From NCBI GenBank assembly GCA_016929795.1, contig JAFGIA010000187.1, forward strand, positions 1 through 42,104: a DNA stretch of 42,104 nt, in the 5' to 3' direction. Positions 8,824 through 18,023 of the stretch are shown in pieces; position 1 is the first letter of the stretch; the number at the start of each line of letters is the position of its first letter. Position numbers and translations under genes: made by a program. The DNA comes from Anaerolineae bacterium. Its GTDB lineage: Bacteria; Chloroflexota; Anaerolineae; JAAYZQ01. The notes under the pieces were generated by a model that saw nothing but the letters and a program-made list of their open reading frames with translations, was not told where the DNA came from and did not search any database.

Positions 8824-11800
8824 ATGATGAATGGTATGAAACGCGTCGTAGTTCTATGGACATTGATCGCGCTCCTGGTAGGCGCCTGCGGCACGCCGGC
8901 AGTGCCCACCCCCACGCCGAGTGTGCCGCCGCCGCAACCAACAGCAACGCTGCGGCCCCCAACTCCTGCGCCGCCGACGGCGACGCCCCTGCCCCTGCCT
9001 GCGCCCCGACTCTACCAGGCGCCGGCGGGCGAGGTAGCCCTCGACGCACCGATCGAGATCACGTTTGACCAGCCGATGGATCAGGAGAGTGTGGAGGCGG
9101 CGTTCTCCATCTCGCCGGCAGTCGAGGGCACGCTCGAGTGGGCAGACGCGCGGACGCTTCTGTTCGTGCCCGAGCGTGGTGATGGCGGGCTCGAGCGCGC
9201 GACGCGTTACAGGGTGACGATTGGCGACGAGGCACTGAATGCCGAGGGCACGGCGCTCCAAGAGCTGGCGCAGTTCGAGTTCGAGACGGTGGGCGAACTG
9301 GCGGTGACGCAGGTAATGCCGGCCCCAGGCGCCAAAGGCCTGGACCCCGATAGCGTGGTCACGGTCGTATTCAACCGGCCGGTGGTGCCGCTGACGACGA
9401 TCTCGCGCCAGGGCGAGCTGCCTGATCCGCTCACCTTCGTGCCGCCTGTGCGCGGCGAGGGGGAGTGGCTGAACACGTCGATCTATCTCTTCCGGCCCGA
9501 GGATGGGTTTTTGCCGTCGACGCGGTACAAGGCACGCGTGGCAGCAGGGCTGACCGACGCGACCGGGGCAGTGCTCGAAGAGGATTACACGTGGGAGTTT
9601 GAGACGATCCTGCCGGCAGTGACGCACCTGTGGCCCCCGGGAAACTTTCAGCATATGGGGCCGACAGAGGTGATCAGTGTCACATTCAACCAGCCGATGG
9701 ACCACGCATCTGTCGAGGCGCATTTCACACTGGTAGCAGTGGACAATGGCAGCAGCGAGCCCCTGGCCGGGCGCTTTCGCTGGTCCGGGGGGCAGACGCC
9801 CACCTGGCCCGAGACGATAGTCTTCCAGCCCGCGAAGCCACTGCCGCGCGACACACACTTTGAGGTGCGAGTCGCAGAGGGCGCCATGGCTGCGACACAC
9901 GGCGCCGGGTTGAGTGGAGACCATGAATGGGGATTCCGCACCGTGCGCCACGCGGGGATTGTGAGCACGTCGCCATCCGACGCGGCGCGCGATCTGGACC
10001 CCGGTCGCTATGTCGAGATCGACTTTGCCAGCCCAATGCAAGTAGAGGGGTTCCTCGACCATGTGTCGATTCGCCCGGCCGTGACCGAGGTGTACACCTA
10101 CTGGTCGAATTATGACACGGAGGTCAAGATCTATTTCGAGCAGGAGCCGCAGACGCAGTACCAGGTAACGCTCGACGCGTCGACGCCAGACAGGTATGGC
10201 GAGACACTGGGCCAGGCGGCGCGAGTGAGGTTCACCACAGGCGACCTGAAACCTTATGCCCGCCTGCAGACCGTCGGCAGGGTGGGCACCTATAGCACAT
10301 ATACCGACACAGTGGTGTACGCTTCCTACCGCAACGTAACGACCCTGGATCTGTCGCTCTATCGAGTCGACGTGGTCGACTTTGTGCGGATGAACAACGA
10401 CTGGGAAGCGATGAATGTGTATGGGCCGAGCCGCGGCGAGCTGGTGAGGCGTTGGTCGCACCAGGTGGGCGGCGACAGGAACGTGGTGCACCTGGCGCGC
10501 TTTGAGCTAACCCTCGACGGAGGAGATGCGCTGCCACCTGGTGTCTACTTTTTGCAGCTCGATGCGCCGCAGGTGGAAGCGGCCTACCCACGCAGCTACG
10601 AGCCGTCGCGTTTTCTGTTTGCCAAATCGGCCTTGAACCTGACCCTCAAGCAGGCGCGCGGAGAGGCGCTGGTATGGGCAACGGACCTGGCGACCGGCGC
10701 GCCGATGGCCGGGCTGCCCGTCAGTTTCTACACGACATGGGGGGATGCGGATGCATCGGCCACCACCGGCGCCGACGGTGTGGCGCTGGTGGAAGGGCTG
10801 GATGAGCAGAATCTGTGGGACTCCTTCTTTGCCGTATCGGGCAGGCCGGGTGAAGAGACGTTCGCGGTGGTGTACAACGGCTGGGACCAGGGGATTAGCC
10901 CGTGGGATTATGATGTGGAATCCGAGTTCTGGGCAACCAGGTACCAGGCGTACATGTACACCGACAGGCCGATCTACCGGCCGGGGCAGACGGTGTACTT
11001 TAAGGGCATCCTCCGCGCCGACGATGATGCCAACTACCGGGTGCCTGAGGATCTGGAGCGCGTCACCGTCCAGGTGTACGATCCACAGGGCAAAGAGCTG
11101 TATACAGAGGCACTCGCGCTGAATGACATGGGCACGCTGCACGACGAGCTGGTGCTCGACGCAGAAGCCGCGCTGGGCAGCTACTGGGTGCAGATCCAGG
11201 AGCCGGAGCATGAACTGTACGCCGGCACCACGTTCCAGGTGGCAGAGTACCGGGCGCCCGAGTTCCAGGTGGCGGTGCAGACGGCACAGGATGCCTACCT
11301 GGCAGGCGAGACGATCCAGGCAGCGGCGGAAGCGACCTACTACTTTGGAGGACCGGTAGCAGGTGCCGGCGTGCAGTGGAGCGCCCTGAGCAGCGACTAT
11401 TACTTCCGTTACACCTGCCCACAGGGCGAGTCGTGCCCTTACTATCGCTGGAGCGATTACGAGTGGGGTGACTGGGGGTGGGAAGAATACGGGAGTTACG
11501 GCGGGCTGGTGGCCCAGGGTGAAGCGGAGACAGGCGACGACGGGCGCGTGACCTTGCGTGTCCCGACCGATCTGTCCGAGGAAACGCAGAGCCAGATCTA
11601 TACGATCGAGGCCAGTGTCACCGACATCAACGGGCAGCAGGTGAGCAACCGTACGGCCGCCGTGGTGCACAAGGGCGAGTTTTACGTTGGCGTGGCGCCG
11701 CGCGGCTACCTGGCAGAGGCGGGCGAGGAAAAAGAGGTCGACCTGCTGGCTGTCGACTGGGACGGCGAGCCGGTGGCAGGCACCGAGCTGACGGTGGTGT

Positions 11801-14800
11801 TCATGGAGCACAACTGGTTCAGCACGCGGCGCGAGGCGGAGGACGGGCAGTTCTACTGGGAGTGGATCGCGCGCGACGAACCGGTGTTCACGACGACGGC
11901 GACGACGAGGACGGATGGGAAGGCGGTGGCCGAGTTCACGCCGCGCAAGGCGGGCAGTTACCGCGTGCGCGCCATCGGCGTCGACCGCCACAACCACGAG
12001 ATCCGGAGCAGTGCCTACTTCTGGGTGTGGGGTGGCAGCGAAGTGGTGAGCTGGCGCCGCGAGAGCAACAACCGGATCGAGCTGATCGCCGACCAGGATG
12101 AGTACGAGGTGGGAGACGTGGCAGAGGTGCTGGTGCCGTCCCCCTTTACGGGGACGGTGCAGGCACTGGTGACGGTGGAGCGCGGCCACATCCTCGACGT
12201 CGATGTGATCGAAATCGAGGGGAACAGCAGCGTGCTGCGCGTGCCGATTGTCGAGGCGCACGTGCCGAACGTGTTCGTGTCGGTGGTGTTGGTGCAGGGC
12301 GCCGACCAGGGGCCGGGCGACCTGGCGAGCCAGGGGTTGGCCGATTTCAAAATGGGCCTGGTCAAGCTGCCTGTGTCTTTGGAGACGAAGGAACTTGACA
12401 TCACGCTCACGCCCGACAAGGCGATGGAAGAGGATGAGCACTATGGGCCACGCCAGACGGCGGTGTACGACGTGCTGGTGACCGACCACGCTGGCGAGCC
12501 GGTGAAAGCCGAGTTATCGCTGCGCCTGGCAGACCTGGCCGTGCTGGCGCTGGCCGACGAGCCTGGCGAGACGCTGCTGAACACCTTCTGGCGAGGGCGC
12601 GGGCTGGGCGTCAAGACGAGCCTGCCGTTGGTGGTGGCGATGGAGCCATACAACCAGGAGGTGCGCGCACAGGCCAAGGGCGGCGGCGGCGGCGAGGATG
12701 GTGGGCTGGTGCGCAGCCGGTTCGCCGACACGGCGTTCTGGGCCCCCGTGGTGCGCACCGACGAGGAGGGCAGGGCGCAGGTGGAGGTGGCCTTGCCCGA
12801 TAATCTGACCACATGGCGCATGCAGGCACGTGGCATCACAGCCGAGACGCTGGTGGGGCGGGCGGAGGTGGATGTGCTCAGTACGCTCGACCTGCTGGTG
12901 CGCCCGGTGCTGCCGCGCTTTTTTGTGGTGGGCGACAGGGCCGAGATTGCCACGGTGGTGCACAACAACACGGCGGAACCGCTCGACGTGCGGGTGAATA
13001 TCAGCGCCGAGGGATTGAGGCTGCCTACAGAGACGAGCCGCGAGGTGCGCGTGCCGGCAGGCGACAAGGTGCGGGTCGACTGGCCCGTGGAGGTGCTGCC
13101 GGGCCAGGAAGTGAGCGTGCGCATGTGGGCATCTGCCGGCGACCTGTACGACGGCCGTGAGGACGCGCTGCCCGTGTATCGGTACGTGACGCCGGAGGTG
13201 ATGGCGACGGCAGGGCGCCTGTCGGGGCCGGAGATGAGGCAGGAGGTGGTGCAGTTGTCGCCGGCTGTCGACGCGCAGCAGGGCGAGCTGACGGTGCGCA
13301 TCGAAGGCTCGCTGACGGCAGCAGCCGGCGAGGCGCTCGACTACCTGACTCACTATCCTTACGAGTGCACCGAGCAGACAGTGAGCCGCTTCCTGCCGAA
13401 CGTGCTGACGTGGCAAGCGCTCGACGAGTTCGAGGGGATAGAAATCGAGGGGCAAGACCGGGATGCGCTGCGCCAGCAGTTGGCGCAGATGGTGGGTATC
13501 GCCCTCCAGCGCCTCTACGCCAACCAGCACTATGACGGCGGCTGGGGCTGGTGGGTGAATGACGAGAGCAACACGTACCTCACGGCCTATGCGCTCCACG
13601 GGCTGACCGAGGCGCAGCGCGCTGGCTTTACCGTGGATGCAGACGCTATGGAGCGGGGTGCGGCCTTTTTGCGCCAGAACCTGCCATCTGTTGGGCGGGT
13701 GGGCAAGTCCTGGGAAGCGAACCGGCTGGCGTACGCACTCTACGTGCTGGCCGAGTACAACAGCCTCGCCGGCGATTCCGCCTCTTCCTCCTCGCGGGGG
13801 GGGCAGGGTGAGCTGGGCGTGGCGATCCGCTTGTTTGAAAAACGCGACCTGCTGAGCCGCTACGGGCAGGCGACGCTGGCCGTGGCGCTCAGCTTGCTGG
13901 AGCCGGACGAGCAGGAGCGGGTGGACACGCTGCTGAGCGACCTGGCGGGCGACGCGGTGATGAGCGCCACGGGCGCGCACTGGGAAGAGGGCGAGCCCGA
14001 CTATTGGAACATGAACACCGACATCCGCACGACGGCGATCGTCGTGTGGGCTCTGTCGCGGCTCGATCCCGAGAGTGAGCTGCTGCCCGGTGCCGTGCGC
14101 TGGCTGATGGCCGTGCGCCGGGATGGGCACTGGGAGAGCACGCAGGAGACGGCGTGGGCGCTGATGGGGTTGGTGGAGTATATGCGGGCCAGCGGCGAGC
14201 TAGATGGCGATTACAGCTACACCGTGTCGCTCAACGGGCAAGAGCTGGCCAGCGGTGACGTGACAGCGCAAAACCTGTCCGAGGGACGCGATCTGCGCAT
14301 TGACATCGCACGGCTGCTCGAAGAGGAGGCAAACCGCCTGGTGATCGAGCGCCTCGAGCCCGCGGCAGGGCAGACGGGCGAGGGACAGCTCTACTACAGC
14401 GCGTCGCTGCGCTACACCCTGCCGGCCGACCACGTGCAGGCGCTCGAGCGAGGGATCATGGTCGCCAGGCAGTACACGCCCGAGCGGTACTCGGGTACGC
14501 CCGAGAGGTACTCGGGTACGCCTGCCAGCACCACCGGCGACGAGCCGACGCGCTATGTGGACACGGCGCGGGTGGGCGACGTGATCCAGGTCAAGCTGAC
14601 GATCGTGGCGCCCGACGACCTCTACTACGTGGTGGTGGAGGACCCGCTCCCGGCCGGGTTCGAGGGGGTGGACATGAGCCTGAATACGACGAGCGTGGTC
14701 GGCGAGGCCCCGGAGCTGCGCAACCTGACGGCAGAGGAAGAGAGCACCTGGTACCGGCGGTACGGGTGGGGCTGGTGGTGGTTTTCGCACACCGAGATGC

Positions 14801-14982
14801 GCGACGAAAAAGTGGTGCTGTTCGCCAACTATTTGCCGCGCGGGACGTACGAGTACACCTACCTGATGCGTGCTGGCGTGGCGGGCGAGTTCTATGTCCT
14901 GCCGTCGACGGCGTACCAGATGTACTTCCCGGAGGTATTCGGGCGGAGCGACGGGGGCAAGTTCACCGTGACAGGCGAGTGA
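8824..14982 (+). CDS. Bacterial alpha-2-macroglobulin lipoprotein with thioester
   Basis: A 2052-residue surface or envelope lipoprotein predicted to trap proteases. A signal peptide ends in lipobox LVGAC (Cys22), followed by a Pro/Thr-rich tether. About four SbsA-type Ig-like domains follow (residues about 70-480; repeated 'I.V.F..PM' with TR(Y/H)-type strands). The macroglobulin core follows (TDRPIYRPGQTVYFKG near 710), then the bait/alpha-2-macroglobulin domain (PDNLTTWRMQARGITAETLVG). The thioester CTEQ is intact, Cys1515 to Gln1518, in a terpenoid-cyclase-like domain (YDGGWGWW). It is some 400 residues longer than E. coli YfhM, mostly at the N-terminus. ATG 8824 follows GAGGAG; ATG 8827 is equally possible. 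It lies 62 nt after pbpC. Low-complexity inserts occur near residues 1655-1665 and 1886-1899. Confidence 0.93.
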   Translation: MMNGMKRVVVLWTLIALLVGACGTPAVPTPTPSVPPPQPTATLRPPTPAPPTATPLPLPAPRLYQAPAGEVALDAPIEITFDQPMDQESVEAAFSISPAVEGTLEWADARTLLFVPERGDGGLERATRYRVTIGDEALNAEGTALQELAQFEFETVGELAVTQVMPAPGAKGLDPDSVVTVVFNRPVVPLTTISRQGELPDPLTFVPPVRGEGEWLNTSIYLFRPEDGFLPSTRYKARVAAGLTDATGAVLEEDYTWEFETILPAVTHLWPPGNFQHMGPTEVISVTFNQPMDHASVEAHFTLVAVDNGSSEPLAGRFRWSGGQTPTWPETIVFQPAKPLPRDTHFEVRVAEGAMAATHGAGLSGDHEWGFRTVRHAGIVSTSPSDAARDLDPGRYVEIDFASPMQVEGFLDHVSIRPAVTEVYTYWSNYDTEVKIYFEQEPQTQYQVTLDASTPDRYGETLGQAARVRFTTGDLKPYARLQTVGRVGTYSTYTDTVVYASYRNVTTLDLSLYRVDVVDFVRMNNDWEAMNVYGPSRGELVRRWSHQVGGDRNVVHLARFELTLDGGDALPPGVYFLQLDAPQVEAAYPRSYEPSRFLFAKSALNLTLKQARGEALVWATDLATGAPMAGLPVSFYTTWGDADASATTGADGVALVEGLDEQNLWDSFFAVSGRPGEETFAVVYNGWDQGISPWDYDVESEFWATRYQAYMYTDRPIYRPGQTVYFKGILRADDDANYRVPEDLERVTVQVYDPQGKELYTEALALNDMGTLHDELVLDAEAALGSYWVQIQEPEHELYAGTTFQVAEYRAPEFQVAVQTAQDAYLAGETIQAAAEATYYFGGPVAGAGVQWSALSSDYYFRYTCPQGESCPYYRWSDYEWGDWGWEEYGSYGGLVAQGEAETGDDGRVTLRVPTDLSEETQSQIYTIEASVTDINGQQVSNRTAAVVHKGEFYVGVAPRGYLAEAGEEKEVDLLAVDWDGEPVAGTELTVVFMEHNWFSTRREAEDGQFYWEWIARDEPVFTTTATTRTDGKAVAEFTPRKAGSYRVRAIGVDRHNHEIRSSAYFWVWGGSEVVSWRRESNNRIELIADQDEYEVGDVAEVLVPSPFTGTVQALVTVERGHILDVDVIEIEGNSSVLRVPIVEAHVPNVFVSVVLVQGADQGPGDLASQGLADFKMGLVKLPVSLETKELDITLTPDKAMEEDEHYGPRQTAVYDVLVTDHAGEPVKAELSLRLADLAVLALADEPGETLLNTFWRGRGLGVKTSLPLVVAMEPYNQEVRAQAKGGGGGEDGGLVRSRFADTAFWAPVVRTDEEGRAQVEVALPDNLTTWRMQARGITAETLVGRAEVDVLSTLDLLVRPVLPRFFVVGDRAEIATVVHNNTAEPLDVRVNISAEGLRLPTETSREVRVPAGDKVRVDWPVEVLPGQEVSVRMWASAGDLYDGREDALPVYRYVTPEVMATAGRLSGPEMRQEVVQLSPAVDAQQGELTVRIEGSLTAAAGEALDYLTHYPYECTEQTVSRFLPNVLTWQALDEFEGIEIEGQDRDALRQQLAQMVGIALQRLYANQHYDGGWGWWVNDESNTYLTAYALHGLTEAQRAGFTVDADAMERGAAFLRQNLPSVGRVGKSWEANRLAYALYVLAEYNSLAGDSASSSSRGGQGELGVAIRLFEKRDLLSRYGQATLAVALSLLEPDEQERVDTLLSDLAGDAVMSATGAHWEEGEPDYWNMNTDIRTTAIVVWALSRLDPESELLPGAVRWLMAVRRDGHWESTQETAWALMGLVEYMRASGELDGDYSYTVSLNGQELASGDVTAQNLSEGRDLRIDIARLLEEEANRLVIERLEPAAGQTGEGQLYYSASLRYTLPADHVQALERGIMVARQYTPERYSGTPERYSGTPASTTGDEPTRYVDTARVGDVIQVKLTIVAPDDLYYVVVEDPLPAGFEGVDMSLNTTSVVGEAPELRNLTAEEESTWYRRYGWGWWWFSHTEMRDEKVVLFANYLPRGTYEYTYLMRAGVAGEFYVLPSTAYQMYFPEVFGRSDGGKFTVTGE
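14479..14520 (+). repeat. 21-bp tandem palindrome inside the macroglobulin gene
   Basis: Two tandem 21-bp units (14479-14499 and 14500-14520) differ at one base and encode PERYSGT twice. Each unit is itself a hairpin, CCCGAG and CTCGGG around five bases. The unit lies in a loop before the C-terminal beta domain, where expansion in multiples of 21 bp would keep frame. Confidence 0.85.
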
Positions 14983-15032
14983 GTAGCGGGGGGGGACGTG
15001 AGAACGTTGGAAGATTGGAGCGGCAGGGAATT

Positions 15033-15839
15033 GTGATTGAAGTAGTGGTGCCATTCTTGTTGTGGATCATCCTCGCCGCCGGGGGGTGGGTTGCCTGGCG
15101 GCGAGTCCGGGGACCGGCACGCGTGCGATGGGGTTCCGCAGCCAGGCTTGCCGCCTGCTTGTTACTTGCCGGGGCAGTGGTGGGGGAAGGGGCGTTTCGC
15201 CTGATGAAGTCGCGCACGTTCCAGCTCTTTGGTGAATTGGTGGCGCGCGTGGACGTGGCCGAGCCGGTGGTGGCGCTGACGCTGGACGACGGGCCGACGG
15301 TGAGCTATACCGGTGAGGTGCTCGACATCCTGCGCGCGGAAGGGGTGCCGGCAACCTTTTTCGTGGTCGGCGAGGCGTTGGAGCGCAACCTCGACGTCTG
15401 CCGGGCGATCGTGGCCGAGGGGCATGAGCTGGGCAACCACACTTACTCGCACCCCCACATGGTGCTGCGCTCCTATGCAGCCATGCGTGACGAGATCGAG
15501 CGTACCGACGCGCTGATCCGCGCCTGTGGCTATGAAGGGGAGATCCACTTTCGCGCACCGGGTGGCAAGCAGTTCCTGGTGCTGCCCTACTATCTGGCGC
15601 GTACGGGCAAGAAGAACATCAAGTGGGACGTGGCGCCCGAGGGGGGTGGGGCCGATGCGGCCCGAATTGTGGAGCGTGTGCTGAGCGAGGTGCAGCCAGG
15701 CTCGATCATCCTGCTGCATGCCATGTATGAGAGCCGGGAAGAGACGCGCAAGGCGCTGCCCGAGGTGATCCGTGGGCTGAAGGAGAAGGGGTATCGCTTT
15801 GTGACTGTATCAGAGCTCCTGGGAAAAAATAGTCCCTAG
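15033..15839 (+). CDS. Membrane-anchored polysaccharide deacetylase (NodB domain)
   Basis: A 268-residue carbohydrate esterase 4 protein expected to remove N-acetyl groups from peptidoglycan or another surface glycan outside the membrane. Two hydrophobic segments (about 5-22 and 38-52) precede the NodB domain. Motif 1 is TLDDGPT with Asp85 and Asp86; motif 2 is HTYSH with metal ligands His136 and His140; motif 3 is FRAPGG; the distal His is in ILLHAM. The start is taken as GTG 15033 (AGGGA just upstream); in-frame starts further up lie inside the macroglobulin gene. It follows the macroglobulin stop by 50 nt and fits a wall-maintenance operon with pbpC. Confidence 0.88.
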   Translation: MIEVVVPFLLWIILAAGGWVAWRRVRGPARVRWGSAARLAACLLLAGAVVGEGAFRLMKSRTFQLFGELVARVDVAEPVVALTLDDGPTVSYTGEVLDILRAEGVPATFFVVGEALERNLDVCRAIVAEGHELGNHTYSHPHMVLRSYAAMRDEIERTDALIRACGYEGEIHFRAPGGKQFLVLPYYLARTGKKNIKWDVAPEGGGADAARIVERVLSEVQPGSIILLHAMYESREETRKALPEVIRGLKEKGYRFVTVSELLGKNSP

Positions 15840-15844
15840 GGGTC

Positions 15845-15873
15845 TTGAGTTTTTGGCTGAGATCGGGTATAAT
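15845..15873 (+). promoter_or_regulatory. Promoter of the Flp-type pilin gene
   Basis: TTGAGT at 15845-15850 and a perfect TATAAT at 15868-15873 are separated by exactly 17 nt, 43 nt upstream of the pilin ATG. Confidence 0.8.
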
Positions 15874-15916
15874 AAGGTTGGGCAAGGGGGATGGGCAACT
15901 ACGGGGAGAGATCGAG

Positions 15917-16075
15917 ATGCTTTTCTTACCATCTGAAGAAGGGCAGGGGTTGCTCGAGTACGCGTTGGTGATCGTCCTGATTGCGATGGTCGTCATCGTG
16001 GCCTTGATGTTGACGGGCTCTGCCATTGGCAACGTGTGGAGTGTAGCCATAGACACGCTGCTGCAATATTTCTAG
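15917..16075 (+). CDS. Flp/Fap-type IVb pilin-like peptide
   Basis: A 52-residue peptide with a short polar leader (MLFLPSEEGQ), then GLLEYALVIVLIAMVVIVALM. It has the Gly-(x)n-Glu-Tyr signature of Flp pilins, where prepilin peptidase cuts after the Gly and Glu5 of the mature chain is conserved. The hydrophobic helix covers about residues 14-34. ATG 15917 is preceded by GGGGAGAG at 15903-15910; an upstream in-frame start (15845) would lie in the promoter. It is a single-gene unit with its own promoter and terminator. No tad assembly genes are in the window, so the pilus machinery must be elsewhere. Confidence 0.85.
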   Translation: MLFLPSEEGQGLLEYALVIVLIAMVVIVALMLTGSAIGNVWSVAIDTLLQYF

Positions 16076-16148
16076 GGAGAAGCAGCAGGCCCGAGTTTGG
16101 CGGTTCTTGCACCGTCGATGAACGTACCCCTGTTCTGACGCCCTCAAG

Positions 16149-16185
16149 CGCCCGGCTGTGGTCTGTCACGGCCGGGCGTTCGTTT
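16149..16185 (+). terminator. Rho-independent terminator after the pilin gene
   Basis: The stem CGCCCGGC (16149-16156) pairs with GCCGGGCG (16171-16178), with a further GTG/CAC pairing inside the loop, and is followed by TTCGTTTTC. It lies 73 nt after the pilin stop. The rest of the 380-nt gap up to 16455 holds the hairpin repeat at 16251 and a promoter at 16368. Confidence 0.75.
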
Positions 16186-16250
16186 TCACCCGCTCTCTGA
16201 CCTGCCTCCCCAAGACCTCGCCCGCAGAGTGAGCCATCACCTGCCGCATT

Positions 16251-16310
16251 GTATCTGCTCAATGATCAGGGGTTGGGGGGTGTGCGGGCACCGCACACCC
16301 CCCAACTTTG
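16251..16310 (+). repeat. Hairpin repeat family, copy B
   Basis: The left end GTATCTGCTCAAT is shared exactly with the copy at 19506. The core is a perfect 15-bp inverted repeat, TTGGGGGGTGTGCGG at 16273-16287 and its complement at 16291-16305, around GCA. Compared with copy A, stem position 7 is G for T and its partner is C for A, a compensatory pair. The right outer end (TTGAGATGATAC in copy A) is missing, so this copy looks truncated. Confidence 0.8.
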
Positions 16311-16367
16311 CCCGTTTCCCGTGGGCCCCGCCCCAGAGCGCGGCCGCGGGGTAAGTGCGCGTGACAT

Positions 16368-16396
16368 TTGCCGTGCGCAGCGTTTTCGAGTACAAT
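16368..16396 (+). promoter_or_regulatory. Promoter of the roadblock-like gene group
   Basis: TTGCCG (16368-16373), a 17-nt spacer, and TACAAT (16391-16396), 59 nt before the ATG at 16456. Confidence 0.65.
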
Positions 16397-16455
16397 GAAC
16401 GCGAGCGAGCGCGGCAGAATTTTGCAGCCGCGGAATCTGTGCCAGGAGAAACAGG

Positions 16456-16848
16456 ATGCCAGATAACCGAGACCGATCTGAGCGCGCCACGCCCCTTTCC
16501 TTTGCGGACATTGTGCAGGGCATGTACGGCACCGGAGACTTTCGGGCTGTCGTCCTCGCTTCGGCCGACGGCCTGCCGATCGCCACGGCGCCGGCCGACT
16601 ATGAGAGCGACCTGCCTTCGGCGATGGTGGCACTCATCCGCGGGGTCAGCCACGACGTGCAGTCGCAGTTGGGAATGGCCGATCTGGACGAAGTGACGAT
16701 CTATGACCAGGCGCAGCAACGCCTGGTGTCGCGTTATCTCACCGTCGGCAGCGAGTCGCTGATCCTGGCAACGATCGTCTCACCAGGCCGCCCGTACCGG
16801 CGGGCCACCAACCGCGCGCTGCGCCAGATTGAGAAACTACTCGGTTGA
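16456..16848 (+). CDS. Roadblock/LC7-like protein
   Basis: A 130-residue soluble protein. The middle (FRAVVLASADGLPIATAPAD) has the strand-turn-strand start of roadblock/LC7 domains (MglB, ComJ-type), and LDEVTIYDQAQQRLVSRYL with ILATIV fits the later strands. Such domains dimerise and regulate small GTPases or act as scaffolds. No MglA-like GTPase is in the window. AGGAG at 16443-16447 stands 8 nt before the ATG. It is followed after 33 nt by an unknown acidic protein gene. The family call is from pattern only and could be a related longin-type fold. Confidence 0.65.
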   Translation: MPDNRDRSERATPLSFADIVQGMYGTGDFRAVVLASADGLPIATAPADYESDLPSAMVALIRGVSHDVQSQLGMADLDEVTIYDQAQQRLVSRYLTVGSESLILATIVSPGRPYRRATNRALRQIEKLLG

Positions 16849-16881
16849 TTCGCGCGTTGGAAACGTGGAAAGGGACGTGGC

Positions 16882-18006
16882 ATGGCCAAGAAAAAGAAAA
16901 CAAAAGCCGAACGGAAGGAAGCGCGACGGCGGGCCATGGAGGCCAAACGCGAGGAGACCGGCTGGGAGCCGCCAGAGCCGGATCTGCCGCCGATAGGACC
17001 TGACGTGGAGCGCCCGCGCGTCGTGGAGGACGCGCGCGCCCTCTTTCCTGGCTTTGGAAGCGCGTTGGGCATGGAAGCAGAGATGGGCGACTACCTGGCA
17101 GCGATCGTGGACAGCGACTGGATGACCGACGAGGCCGAATTCGAGGCGATCTACCTCCCGCCAATCCACCTGGCTGGGCGGTACATCGAAGCAGCCGAGG
17201 CGGCCGGTTTCGACCCGGCCTCGTTTGAACTGCTCGACGAGGAAAAACGAGCCGATAGACACATCGATTTTCTGACCAGAGCCATCGACGACCTGCTCAC
17301 AGAAGAGATCGAGGATGACATCCTCGACGCGATGGAGTGCCTGCGTGAGCGCCTGATCGAGGAAGGGGAGAGGGAACAAGCCGCCAGGGCCGGCCTCGTG
17401 CTCGACTTTATGGAGCAAGAGGAGAGCGCCACCATGTGGTCGACCGTGGGGGTAGTCCTCGCCCTGGGGCAGCGCAGCCTCGATGCCGGGTTTGCCCTGA
17501 CCCAGACCGCAGCAGCGACGGGCGAGATCCTCACCGAGGACAGTTTCGAGCTCTCTCCGGAAGTGCAGGCAGTGCTGGAGCGGTATCCGGGCCTGGTCGA
17601 GTACCTGGCTGTCCGGCAGGACAGGGCGTGGGAGGATGGTCTCCAGAGCCTGTTCAGCGCCGATCTGCGGCTCGAACTCTATCGTGTGGACGAGCTCGAT
17701 GCGCAGCTCGATACGTGGCAGCGCGTGCTCGAATCTGATGAAACGGACGAGGTGGAAGACGTAGAAGTACTCGTAAAAGAGATCAATCGCTACATCACCG
17801 GCCTGCTGACCGCGGAGCGGATCAACCAGGTAGTGGCGCAGATCGAGGCCGCGCTGGACAGCGGCACGTTGGGGCCGGAGGAAGAGACGTTCGTGGGCAT
17901 GCTGGCAGCCGCGCTGACGGAAGAGGAAATAGTGGCCGAAGGAATCACCGCCCTGATGGCAGCTTTTTTCGGCGAGCTGAGACAACATGTGGAAGAAATG
18001 GAGTAG
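16882..18006 (+). CDS. Hypothetical acidic alpha-helical protein
   Basis: I do not recognise this 374-residue protein. It starts with a strongly basic segment (MAKKKKTKAERKEARRR), then a Pro-rich link (about 32-48), then a long acidic region that reads as mostly amphipathic helices. It has clusters of Glu/Asp (for example LTEEIEDDILDAMECLRERL) and no membrane segment, signal peptide or metal-binding motif. One Cys is present. ATG 16882 has GGGACG-type purines upstream. It sits 33 nt after the roadblock-like gene and 17 nt before an acetyltransferase gene, so it is probably in one operon with both. Confidence 0.8.
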   Translation: MAKKKKTKAERKEARRRAMEAKREETGWEPPEPDLPPIGPDVERPRVVEDARALFPGFGSALGMEAEMGDYLAAIVDSDWMTDEAEFEAIYLPPIHLAGRYIEAAEAAGFDPASFELLDEEKRADRHIDFLTRAIDDLLTEEIEDDILDAMECLRERLIEEGEREQAARAGLVLDFMEQEESATMWSTVGVVLALGQRSLDAGFALTQTAAATGEILTEDSFELSPEVQAVLERYPGLVEYLAVRQDRAWEDGLQSLFSADLRLELYRVDELDAQLDTWQRVLESDETDEVEDVEVLVKEINRYITGLLTAERINQVVAQIEAALDSGTLGPEEETFVGMLAAALTEEEIVAEGITALMAAFFGELRQHVEEME

Positions 18007-18023
18007 GGGGCAGAGAAGGGCGA

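Noticed and set aside
8854..14130. Long minus-strand open frames opposite the macroglobulin gene
   Set aside because: His/Arg/Pro-rich translations with no domain, fully antisense to a well-supported gene.
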